A stretch of DNA of 59,620 nt, from NCBI GenBank assembly GCA_038227045.1, contig JBBRQD010000022.1, positions 1 through 59,620 of the forward strand. The letters are read 5' to 3'. The notes below the pieces were generated by a model. The model had not been told where the DNA came from, ran no database searches, and saw only the letters and a list, made by a program, of their open reading frames with translations. Positions 7,485-14,417 of this stretch are shown here, piece by piece (the stretch's first letter is position 1; each line of letters starts with the position of its first letter). Source of the DNA: JANXLS01 sp038227045 (GTDB taxonomy: Bacteria; Planctomycetota; SZUA-567; H5-PLA8). The translations under genes were made by a program, and so were the position numbers.

Positions 7485-8456
7485 TCATCGGCGCGCCGAC
7501 AGAAGATAAAAGACAAAAAACGCGATCAGCGGAATCAGAATCGACAGGATCGGCGTGCGAAACGTGTGCCACCACGCCAGCCAAACCGGCGGGCGGCCCT
7601 GGCGCAGTGTGCGATTCTTCACCGTTACCTCGCCGGGACGATCTAAATCCGCTTTCATTTCCTCCGCCGTTTGATACCGCTCCTTCGGTTCGAGCTCGAG
7701 CGCGCGCAACACAATCTCTTCGATTTGCGGCGAAATCTCCGGGCGGATTTCACGCGGCCGCGGCGGATCCGTGAACATGCGCGCGTTCATGATCGCAAAC
7801 GGGTTGTCGCCTATAAATGGGACGCGCCCCGTCAACATTTCGTACAGCATCGCGCCCAGGCAATAAATGTCGGTCCGGGCGTCGCCGCGCTGCCCCTTGA
7901 CCTGTTCCGGCGCCATGTAATCCGGCGTTCCCAGCACGGCTGAAAAGCCGGCCACAGTGATGCGCCGGATTCCGGTTTTGGCGATGCCGAAATCCAATAT
8001 CCGGACGGAGCCGTCGCTGCAGAGCATCACATTATCCGGTTTCAAATCGCGGTGCACGACTCCGTGCGCGTGCATGCACACCAAAGCTTCGCAGATGCAG
8101 GCGGCGATTTCCAGCGCTTCCGAAATGGGCAGGGGGCGGACGTTGCGAAGTTTTTGGCCGAGAGTCTGACCTTTCAGAAATTCGGTAACGAGATACGGGC
8201 GGCTCTTTTTTTCAACGGGCAGCACGCGGATGATATACGGATGCGACAGCTTCCGACCGATTTCTTCTTCCATCTTGAAACGAGAGAAGAGCGTCGGATC
8301 GCTTTCGCATTGCATGAGCGGAACTTTGACAGCAACGATTTCGCCCGAAGCGGTGTCGATGGCTTCGAAAATGGACGCCATGCCGCCGCGGCTGATAAGC
8401 TCGAGAATCTTGAAGCGATCGTCCAGCGTGTGGCCAATTTCAACGTCGTAACCCAT
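7485..8456 (-). CDS. Membrane-anchored Hanks-type Ser/Thr kinase inside the kdp operon
   Basis: A 323-aa eukaryotic-type protein kinase with all key residues: glycine loop SRGGMASIFEA (22-32), ATP-binding Lys44 in VAVKVP, catalytic loop HRDLKPDN (135-142), DFG (155-157), and the activation segment ending GTPDYMAPEQ. A single C-terminal transmembrane helix (about 300-320) ends with ARR. So the catalytic domain faces the cytoplasm with a tail anchor and no extracellular sensor domain. The gene sits between kdpC and kdpD; the kdpC stop codon lies inside the AGGAGG before it. The ATG at 8456, with AAGAGG 8-9 bases upstream, is preferred to a GTG at 8483 that touches the AGGAGG. A kinase in this position is not part of classical kdp operons. 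By position, its substrate may be KdpB, KdpD or KdpE. Confidence 0.93.
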   Translation of the reverse strand: MGYDVEIGHTLDDRFKILELISRGGMASIFEAIDTASGEIVAVKVPLMQCESDPTLFSRFKMEEEIGRKLSHPYIIRVLPVEKKSRPYLVTEFLKGQTLGQKLRNVRPLPISEALEIAACICEALVCMHAHGVVHRDLKPDNVMLCSDGSVRILDFGIAKTGIRRITVAGFSAVLGTPDYMAPEQVKGQRGDARTDIYCLGAMLYEMLTGRVPFIGDNPFAIMNARMFTDPPRPREIRPEISPQIEEIVLRALELEPKERYQTAEEMKADLDRPGEVTVKNRTLRQGRPPVWLAWWHTFRTPILSILIPLIAFFVFYLLSARR

Positions 8457-8487
8457 GGGACTTCGCCTCTTGGCAATTGCCACCCTC

Positions 8488-9093
8488 CTACTTCAGTTCG
8501 TCGAGCGACCTATTCAGCTTCAACACATTCACGCGCGCTTCGCCGAGGACGCCGAACTGCCGCTCTTCGGTGCTTCGAGTGACCTGATCCTGAACCTTTT
8601 CCACTGGAAGATTGCGCGCTTTGGCGACGCGCGCGCACTGGTACTGGGCCGCTGCGGGGCTGATGTGCGGATCGAGTCCGCTGCCCGATGCCGTCACCAG
8701 ATCCACCGGCACCGGTTCCGTGTTGCCCTTATCGGCGTCTTGCAGTGCCGTGATGCGATCCTTCACCGCTTGAATCAGCGCCGGGTTTGTCGGCCCGAGA
8801 TTCGAACCGCTGGACTGCCCTGGATTGTAGGCCAGCGAGACGCTGCTGCTGCCAGTCACGTTCGTCGCCGACAAGCGGCCCCAGAAATATTTCGGATCGG
8901 AGAACGGCTGTCCGATCAATTCGGATCCGACGATTGCGTCTCCGGATTTGATCAGGCTGCCGTTGGCCTGATGCGGAAAGAGAACTTGAGCCGCGCCCGT
9001 CACGATCGCCGGATAGATGAAACCGGTCAGAAACGCCAGCACGAGCAGCGACAATACTGTGGGTTTGAGTTCTTTGAGAATGATCTGAAACAT
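8488..9093 (-). CDS. kdpC: KdpC subunit of the potassium-transporting ATPase
   Basis: The 201-aa KdpC subunit stabilises the KdpFABC complex at the membrane. One N-terminal transmembrane helix (about 12-34, LSLLVLAFLTGFIYPAIVTG) is followed by a periplasmic domain with family motifs GSELIGQPFSDPKYFWGRLSA, NPGQSSGSNLGPTNP and VDLVTASGSGLDPHISP. Length and motif order are typical. The ATG has an AGAGGA ribosome site. It follows kdpB by 47 bases and precedes the Ser/Thr kinase gene by 31 bases. Confidence 0.96.
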   Translation of the reverse strand: MFQIILKELKPTVLSLLVLAFLTGFIYPAIVTGAAQVLFPHQANGSLIKSGDAIVGSELIGQPFSDPKYFWGRLSATNVTGSSSVSLAYNPGQSSGSNLGPTNPALIQAVKDRITALQDADKGNTEPVPVDLVTASGSGLDPHISPAAAQYQCARVAKARNLPVEKVQDQVTRSTEERQFGVLGEARVNVLKLNRSLDELK

Positions 9094-9140
9094 GGTTTAA
9101 TCCTCTATGAAAAACAACCTGAAACTTGAAACCTGGAACC

Positions 9141-11240
9141 TTAAACCAAGCGCAGCGCCACGAGCAGTATGTCGAGGGCCTTGATTCCAATGAATGGCAC
9201 AATCAATCCGCCGACGCCATAAATGAGCAAGTTGTCGCGCAGCAAAGTTGCCGCGTTGACGGCGCGGTATTTCACGCCGCGCAGCGCCAGCGGAATCAGG
9301 AAGACGATCACGATCGCGTTGAAGATCACCGCCGACATGATCGCGCTCGCGGGCGTGGCCAGATTCATGATGTTCAGTTTGTTGAGCACCGGGTACGTCG
9401 TGGCAAATGCCGCAGGGATGATCGCGAAATATTTGGCGACGTCGTTGGCGATGCTGAACGTGGTCAAACTTCCGCGCGTCATCAACAGTTGTTTGCCGAT
9501 CATGACGATCTCAATGAGCTTCGTCGGATTGGAATCGAGATCGACCATGTTGCCCGCTTCTTTCGCGGCCTGCGTGCCGGAATTCATTGCGACGGCCACG
9601 TCCGCCTGTGCAAGCGCGGGCGCGTCGTTGGTTCCGTCGCCGGTCATCGCGACGAGCCGTCCGCCGGTCTGGTAATCGCGAATCAGTTTTAATTTCGCTT
9701 CCGGTGTGGCCTGGGCGAGGAAGTCGTCGACGCCCGCTTCGGCGGCGATGGCTCCGGCCGTGAGCGGGTTGTCGCCGGTGATCATCACTGTCTTGATGCC
9801 CATGCGGCGCAGTTCGGCGAAGCGTTCTTTGATGCCTCCTTTGACGATGTCCTTGAGCTGAATGACGCCCAGCGCTTTCGAGCCTTCGGCAACGACCAGC
9901 GGCGTGCCGCCCTGCTTCGCGATTTTGTCGACATCGGCGCGCAGCGATTCCGGGAATTTGCCGCCCAGATTCTTGACGTAGTGTTCGATGGCGTCGGTCG
10001 AGCCTTTGCGAATCGCGCGGCCCTTCATATCCACGCCGCTCATGCGCGTCTGCGCCGTGAAGGGAATGAATGTCGCGCCCATTTCAGTGATGTCGCGGCC
10101 GCGCAAACCGTATTTCTCTTTCGCCAGCACGACGATGCTGCGTCCTTCGGGCGTCTCGTCCGGCAGCGACGAAAGCTGGCAGGCATCGGCGAGATCGTCG
10201 ATCTTCACGCCGTCCGCCGGAATGAACGCGACGGCCTGACGGTTGCCGAGCGTGATCGTGCCGGTCTTGTCGAGCAGCAGCACGTCCACGTCGCCGGCCG
10301 CTTCAACCGCGCGTCCCGACGTGGCAATGACGTTGGCCTGAATCAGGCGGTCCATGCCGGCGATGCCGATCGCGGAGAGCAGCGCACCGATGGTCGTCGG
10401 CGCCAGACAGACGAAGAGCGCCACGAGCACGGTAATCGTGATCACTTCGCCTTTGACGCCTTCCGGCAAATTCTGAACGCTGTACATCGAGTACGGCAAC
10501 AGCGTGACGCAGACCACCAGAAAAATGATCGTCAGCGAAGCGAGCAGAATGTTCAATGCCAGTTCGTTCGGCGTCTTCTGCCGCTTCGCGCCTTCGACCA
10601 TGCCGATCATGCGATCCAGAAAACTTTCGCCAGGATTGGTCGAGATGCGGATGATCAGCCAGTCAGAGAGCACCTGCGTGCCGCCGGTAACCGCGCTGCG
10701 GTCGCCACCACTTTCGCGGATGACCGGAGCGCTCTCGCCAGTGATCGCGCTTTCGTTCACCGAGGCGACGCCTTCAACGACGTCACCGTCGCCAGGGATC
10801 GTGTCGCCGGCTTCGACCAGCACGAAGTCACCCTTGCGCAGGTTGGCGGACGAGAGCAGTTCGCAGGGCGCAAAACGCTTGGCTTCCTTCAGCTTCTTTG
10901 CCTTGGTGTCCTGGCGCGCCTTGCGCAGCGTGTCGGCCTGCGCCTTGCCGCGTCCTTCCGCCATGGCTTCGGCGAAATTGGCGAACAAGACCGTGAACCA
11001 GAGCCACACCGAGACGGCAAGAATGAAACCGGCCGGCGCCTCGCCTTTTCCCACGGCCGCTTGAACGAACAGCAGCGAGGTGAGAATGCTGCCAATGAAG
11101 ACAGTAAACATCACCGGGTTGCGAAGCTGCACGCGCGGACTGAGTTTGACAAACGAATCGACGATCGCGCGTTTGACCAGTGGCGGATCGAACAGCGGCC
11201 GCGCCTGACTCCGTGAACTGACTGCCATTTCAGCACTCAT
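9141..11240 (-). CDS. kdpB: KdpB, P-type ATPase subunit of the Kdp potassium pump
   Basis: The catalytic subunit that hydrolyses ATP to drive high-affinity potassium uptake through KdpA. At 699 aa it is the usual length and closely resembles the E. coli protein. Key sites are the A-domain TGES loop with Ser170 (codon 10731-10733), the phosphorylated Asp324 in DKTGTITLG, KGS in the nucleotide domain, and the hinge TGDGTNDAPALAQADVAVAM. Ser170 is equivalent to the serine whose phosphorylation inhibits E. coli KdpB. I take the ATG at 11240, which has GGAG about 10 bases upstream; the TTG at 11249 overlaps that region. The gene is flanked by kdpA and kdpC. Confidence 0.97.
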   Translation of the reverse strand: MSAEMAVSSRSQARPLFDPPLVKRAIVDSFVKLSPRVQLRNPVMFTVFIGSILTSLLFVQAAVGKGEAPAGFILAVSVWLWFTVLFANFAEAMAEGRGKAQADTLRKARQDTKAKKLKEAKRFAPCELLSSANLRKGDFVLVEAGDTIPGDGDVVEGVASVNESAITGESAPVIRESGGDRSAVTGGTQVLSDWLIIRISTNPGESFLDRMIGMVEGAKRQKTPNELALNILLASLTIIFLVVCVTLLPYSMYSVQNLPEGVKGEVITITVLVALFVCLAPTTIGALLSAIGIAGMDRLIQANVIATSGRAVEAAGDVDVLLLDKTGTITLGNRQAVAFIPADGVKIDDLADACQLSSLPDETPEGRSIVVLAKEKYGLRGRDITEMGATFIPFTAQTRMSGVDMKGRAIRKGSTDAIEHYVKNLGGKFPESLRADVDKIAKQGGTPLVVAEGSKALGVIQLKDIVKGGIKERFAELRRMGIKTVMITGDNPLTAGAIAAEAGVDDFLAQATPEAKLKLIRDYQTGGRLVAMTGDGTNDAPALAQADVAVAMNSGTQAAKEAGNMVDLDSNPTKLIEIVMIGKQLLMTRGSLTTFSIANDVAKYFAIIPAAFATTYPVLNKLNIMNLATPASAIMSAVIFNAIVIVFLIPLALRGVKYRAVNAATLLRDNLLIYGVGGLIVPFIGIKALDILLVALRLV

Positions 11241-11300
11241 GAATTTCAATCTCCAATACTGCGCAAACGTTTTTAAATTTATTTTTCATTGGGCAATCCA

Positions 11301-13226
11301 TTACTTCGATTCCGCCACCTTCGGCGCAGTCATTTGCAAATGTTCGACAATCGGCCCCAACGCCAGAGCCGGAATAAACGTCAACGCGCCGACGATGAGC
11401 ACTTTGGCCACCAGCAGCGAGACGAACAAGGGCGTGTGAGTCGGCAGCGTGCCGGCGCCCACGGGAACCGATTTCTTCTGAGCCAGAGATCCTGACATCG
11501 CCAGGACGGGGATGACCAGCGCAAAGCGGGAGATCAACATGCAGAACCCTCCCAGCACGTTGTGGAACGGGATGTTGGCGTTCAAGCCCGCGAACGCGCT
11601 GCCGTTGTTGTTGCTCATCGACGAGTACGCGTAGAGCAGTTGGCTGAAGCCGTGCGCGCCGGGATTCGAAGTGCTCTTTAAACCCGGTTCGTAGATCACC
11701 GCCAACGCCGTTCCGATCAGTGTCAGCATCGGCGGAATCAGAATTGCCATCGCGACCATCTTCATTTCGTAGGTCTCGATTTTTTTTCCGAGATATTCCG
11801 GCGTGCGCCCGACCATCAAGCCCGCGACGAAGACCGCGCCGATCGCGAAGACGATCATTCCGTACAGCCCGCAGCCGACACCGCCATAGATGACTTCGCC
11901 CAATTGAATGAGCAGCATCGGAACCAATCCGCCCAGCGGCGTGAACGAATCGTGCATCGCATTGACCGAACCATTCGACGCGGCGGTTGTGGCTGTGGCC
12001 CAGATCGCCGAGTTGACGACACCGAAACGCGTCTCCTTGCCCTCCATGTTTCCGCCCGCTTGCAAATCGGACGCGGTCTGATTGACGCCGAGACTTGCAA
12101 TTGCCGGGTTGCCGCTCTGTTCGGAACCGACGCACAGCGCCATGAAACCTACCAGCACAATGGTCATCGCCGCGAGAATCGCCCAGCCCTGGCGCTTGTC
12201 TTTTACCATGTGGCCGAACATCAGGCACATTCCGCCGGAGACCTGCAAAATGGCCAGCATCGAGAGGAAATTTGCAAGCGGCGTCGGATTTTCATAAGGG
12301 TGCGCCGAGTTGACGTTGAAGAAGCCGCCGCCGTTTGTACCTAATTGTTTGATCGCGATCTGCGACGCCGCCGGCCCCATCGGGAGTTTCATCTCCTTGA
12401 CGACAACGTTCTTGACCTTCGGCTGCATCTTGGGCTGCATTTGCGTCTGGTTTTTATCGTCTAGAACCGGGCTTCCTTTTTCGTCCTTGACCGCTTCAAG
12501 TACCAAAGCACCTTTCTCGTCTTTTACCTGTTCCATGGCCGGTTTTTTTTCGCTATCCAACACCGGGTCGTCGTAACTGGTTGCTTGTACCAGTGCGGCG
12601 GTCTGGTAAGGGGTATAGTTCTGGATCACGCCTTGCGAGACCAGCACCAGTGCGAAGATTATTGAAAGAGGTACGAGAATATAGATTGTGCTCCGAAAGA
12701 GATCGACCCAGAAGTTGCCTAGCTGATCGGTAGTTTTGCGCGCGAATCCGCGGATAAGCGGAATCAGGCACGCCATGCCGGTCGCCGCCGATACGAAGTT
12801 TTGCACGCCCAGCGCAGCCATCTGGGTAAGATAGCTCATGGTTGTTTCACCGCCGTAGCCCTGCCAGTTGGTATTGGACGCAAAACTTGTCGCGGTATTG
12901 AACGCGCTGGTTTCTTCCACCGCAGCCATGCTTTCGGGATTCACCACCAGCGGAAAATACCCCTGGAGGCGCTGTAGTGCGTAAACGACGAGCGTGCCGG
13001 CCAGGTTGAAGAGCAGCATGGCGAGCGCATAGCGCTGCCAGTTCATCTCATCGTCTTCCTTGACGCCGCACAGCCAAAACAGAACGCGCTCGATCGGCCG
13101 CAGTAATCTGGCAATGCCCGGAGGAGTGCCTTCATATACCTTGGCCATGTACCATCCCAAAGGCACGGATAGTCCAATCAGGGTGCCCAGGTAGAGTGTA
13201 ATTTGCAAGTATCCATTGGTGGTCAT
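11301..13226 (-). CDS. kdpA: KdpA, potassium-translocating subunit, with a charged insertion
   Basis: The channel-like subunit that binds and moves potassium. The 641 residues include the repeated pore signatures: NTNWQGYGGE near 118, LGTNGGGFFNVNSAHPYENP near 295, the pore region around NGSVNAMHDSFTPLGG, and SSMSNNNGSAFAGL near the end. E. coli KdpA has 557 residues. Most of the difference is a hydrophilic insertion at about 218-280 between YTPYQ and LPMGPAASQ, which contains a near-duplicated VKDEKG...VL unit and a Gln/Lys/Met-rich part. The insertion falls in an extracytoplasmic loop just before the second pore loop. The ATG at 13226 overlaps the kdpF stop by one base (TAATG), indicating translational coupling. 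Confidence 0.95.
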   Translation of the reverse strand: MTTNGYLQITLYLGTLIGLSVPLGWYMAKVYEGTPPGIARLLRPIERVLFWLCGVKEDDEMNWQRYALAMLLFNLAGTLVVYALQRLQGYFPLVVNPESMAAVEETSAFNTATSFASNTNWQGYGGETTMSYLTQMAALGVQNFVSAATGMACLIPLIRGFARKTTDQLGNFWVDLFRSTIYILVPLSIIFALVLVSQGVIQNYTPYQTAALVQATSYDDPVLDSEKKPAMEQVKDEKGALVLEAVKDEKGSPVLDDKNQTQMQPKMQPKVKNVVVKEMKLPMGPAASQIAIKQLGTNGGGFFNVNSAHPYENPTPLANFLSMLAILQVSGGMCLMFGHMVKDKRQGWAILAAMTIVLVGFMALCVGSEQSGNPAIASLGVNQTASDLQAGGNMEGKETRFGVVNSAIWATATTAASNGSVNAMHDSFTPLGGLVPMLLIQLGEVIYGGVGCGLYGMIVFAIGAVFVAGLMVGRTPEYLGKKIETYEMKMVAMAILIPPMLTLIGTALAVIYEPGLKSTSNPGAHGFSQLLYAYSSMSNNNGSAFAGLNANIPFHNVLGGFCMLISRFALVIPVLAMSGSLAQKKSVPVGAGTLPTHTPLFVSLLVAKVLIVGALTFIPALALGPIVEHLQMTAPKVAESK

Positions 13227-13306
13227 TAGAAGTACTCCGGTTTCAAAAGGGCAAACACCAGGTAAATGAGCAGTCCGGCCGCCACAATGCCACAAAACAC
13301 GTACAT
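13226..13306 (-). CDS. kdpF: KdpF small membrane subunit
   Basis: A 26-residue single-helix peptide (MYVFCGIVAAGLL ... LLKPEYF) directly upstream of kdpA, with the classic KdpF end LLKPE. KdpF is a lipid-like stabiliser of the KdpFABC complex. A strong ribosome site (AAGGAGA) lies 7 bases before the ATG and the stop overlaps the kdpA start. It is too short for standard gene calling but is clear from position, size and sequence. Confidence 0.93.
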   Translation of the reverse strand: MYVFCGIVAAGLLIYLVFALLKPEYF

Positions 13307-13316
13307 GGTTGTCTCC

Positions 13317-13403
13317 TTATTTTAAACGCGTCAGAAACCACACGAAAAATAACATTGCGACGAAGAACAATACAATCGATCCGATCATGATCACGTCCTG
13401 CAT
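13317..13403 (-). CDS. 28-aa single-helix membrane peptide upstream of kdpF
   Basis: The peptide starts MQDVIMIGSIVLFFVAML and ends FLTRLK: an acidic N-terminus, one hydrophobic helix and a basic C-terminus, so it should insert with the C-terminus inside. It ends 10 bases before kdpF and its stop codon overlaps the kdpF ribosome site. That placement and spacing argue that it is translated with the Kdp subunits. It could be an additional small subunit or regulator of the pump. The family is not named here. Confidence 0.7.
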   Translation of the reverse strand: MQDVIMIGSIVLFFVAMLFFVWFLTRLK

Positions 13404-13488
13404 GGCGTTCCTCACTTTCCAAATTCATTTCCACAACCACATCGTACCGGAACGCGGATAAATGCCGCGTTGCGATGAACAGTGGTTA

Positions 13489-13505
13489 TGTAAATATTTC
13501 GTAAG
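13489..13505 (-). promoter_or_regulatory. Weak KdpE-box-like direct repeat
   Basis: On the minus strand the 17-mer reads CTTACG-AAATA-TTTACA: one exact and one degenerate half-site of the TTTAYA-N5-TTTAYA layout known for KdpE. It lies about 86 bases before the start of the 28-aa peptide, nearly the same distance as the stronger box from the 27-aa peptide. It may mark an internal kdp promoter. The surrounding 170 bases hold no gene. Confidence 0.45.
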
Positions 13506-13574
13506 GTTTGATCGGAGTTAGTAATGGCGTAGATTTTAATGAAGGGTTGAGTCTAATGGCACCAACATGATGTA

Positions 13575-14027
13575 TTATAAATACATGGGTATGGTGCTGT
13601 TGCCGAGAACTTCAAGTTCATAAATGCGGCGAAAGTTCATACTGGCAGCCCAGCAATCCCGATCGGCGGAAAACGCCCTGCCGTAGCATTGGCGCGCGCT
13701 GTTGTGGTCGCCGAGTGCTTCGTAGGCAACCCCCAGCAGATTCAAGGATTCCGGGTGGCTCGGCTCGGGCGTCGCCAGGATTTTTCTGGCGCGCTCGAAG
13801 CGCTTCTTTCTGATCAGGCGTTTGGCCGTCGCGTATCGATCCAATTCCGCATCGTCCATTTTCGAGCGGGTTTGGCCGTCCCATAGCAGGGAGACGGCGG
13901 CCTTCATGCTGCGAACCAGCAACTTTGTACCGATTTTTTTCGGTACAATTTCAGAGGAACGATTCAATGATTCCGCGCTGATAACGTTGCCTTCGTCGTC
14001 GGTAATTACCAGCGTGCAGTTTGCCAA
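13575..14027 (-). CDS. TPR-like hypothetical protein at the head of the kdp operon
   Basis: The 150-aa ORF has an N-terminal beta-rich part (NCTLVITDDEGNVISAESL) and a C-terminal helical part resembling tetratricopeptide repeats: ATAKRLIRKKRFERARKIL and LNLLGVAYEALGDHNSARQCY. The first start in this frame is a TTG at 14027 with GAGAGGAAG just upstream. However, the frame is open for another 58 codons towards 14201 and reads like real protein (KTVAVKRTRKFVLRSNEWWE) without an ATG or GTG. The upstream 27-aa membrane peptide lies in the neighbouring frame, so the natural product may be a frameshifted fusion with a membrane anchor. It probably belongs to the kdp transcript, given the KdpE box upstream and no terminator in between. 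Confidence 0.6.
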   Translation of the reverse strand: MANCTLVITDDEGNVISAESLNRSSEIVPKKIGTKLLVRSMKAAVSLLWDGQTRSKMDDAELDRYATAKRLIRKKRFERARKILATPEPSHPESLNLLGVAYEALGDHNSARQCYGRAFSADRDCWAASMNFRRIYELEVLGNSTIPMYL

Positions 14028-14107
14028 GATGACTTCCTCTCCGGCGTTTTCCCACCACTCATTTGAGCGCAGTACGAACTTGCGGGTGCGTTTGACGGCA
14101 ACGGTTT

Positions 14108-14191
14108 TCAGCGAATCGAACGAAGCGTCAGCGAGAGGAATGTGACTGAAACGGCCACAAACAGCACCTTCGAAGCAATCAGCAGGATCAT
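14108..14191 (-). CDS. 27-aa membrane peptide, first gene of the kdp transcript
   Basis: The peptide MILLIASKVLFVAV... ends SLTLRSIR. It is one hydrophobic helix with a basic end and follows an optimal ribosome site (AAGGAGA, 5 bases spacing). Its TGA stop lies inside the open extension of the following TPR-like frame. It may be a free small membrane protein or the N-terminal anchor of that protein joined by a -1 frameshift. It lies 83 bases downstream of the proposed KdpE box. Confidence 0.6.
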   Translation of the reverse strand: MILLIASKVLFVAVSVTFLSLTLRSIR

Positions 14192-14273
14192 GACACTCTC
14201 CTTATTTCATGCACTTCACACTGTTACGATAGTCGGAGCGGCGTAAGGGGCGTGTAAAGACAAGAGTGACCCG

Positions 14274-14290
14274 TATAAAGATTTTGTAAA
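14274..14290 (-). promoter_or_regulatory. KdpE box upstream of the extended kdp operon
   Basis: The minus strand reads TTTACA-AAATC-TTTATA, a 17-bp direct repeat with five bases between half-sites. This is the arrangement known from the E. coli kdpFABC promoter (TTTATA-N5-TTTACA) with half-sites exchanged. A further TTTACA half-site occurs at 14253-14258. It implies that the regulated transcript begins here, about 1 kb upstream of kdpF, and includes the two genes before it. Confidence 0.7.
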
Positions 14291-14417
14291 ACTTTTGCAT
14301 TCAGCGGATATTTCGTTTTTGGAACTTGCAGTCGTGCCAATTTCACAGGCAAATTCATTCTTTCTATTGGCGGTCCAGCGACTAGAATGCCGCGCTTGTC
14401 ATTTTGAGGAGTGCTTT

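Noticed and set aside
9981..11216. A 411-codon plus-strand ORF opposite kdpB
   Set aside because: Antisense shadow of kdpB; composition dominated by Arg, His and Asp with no recognisable motif.
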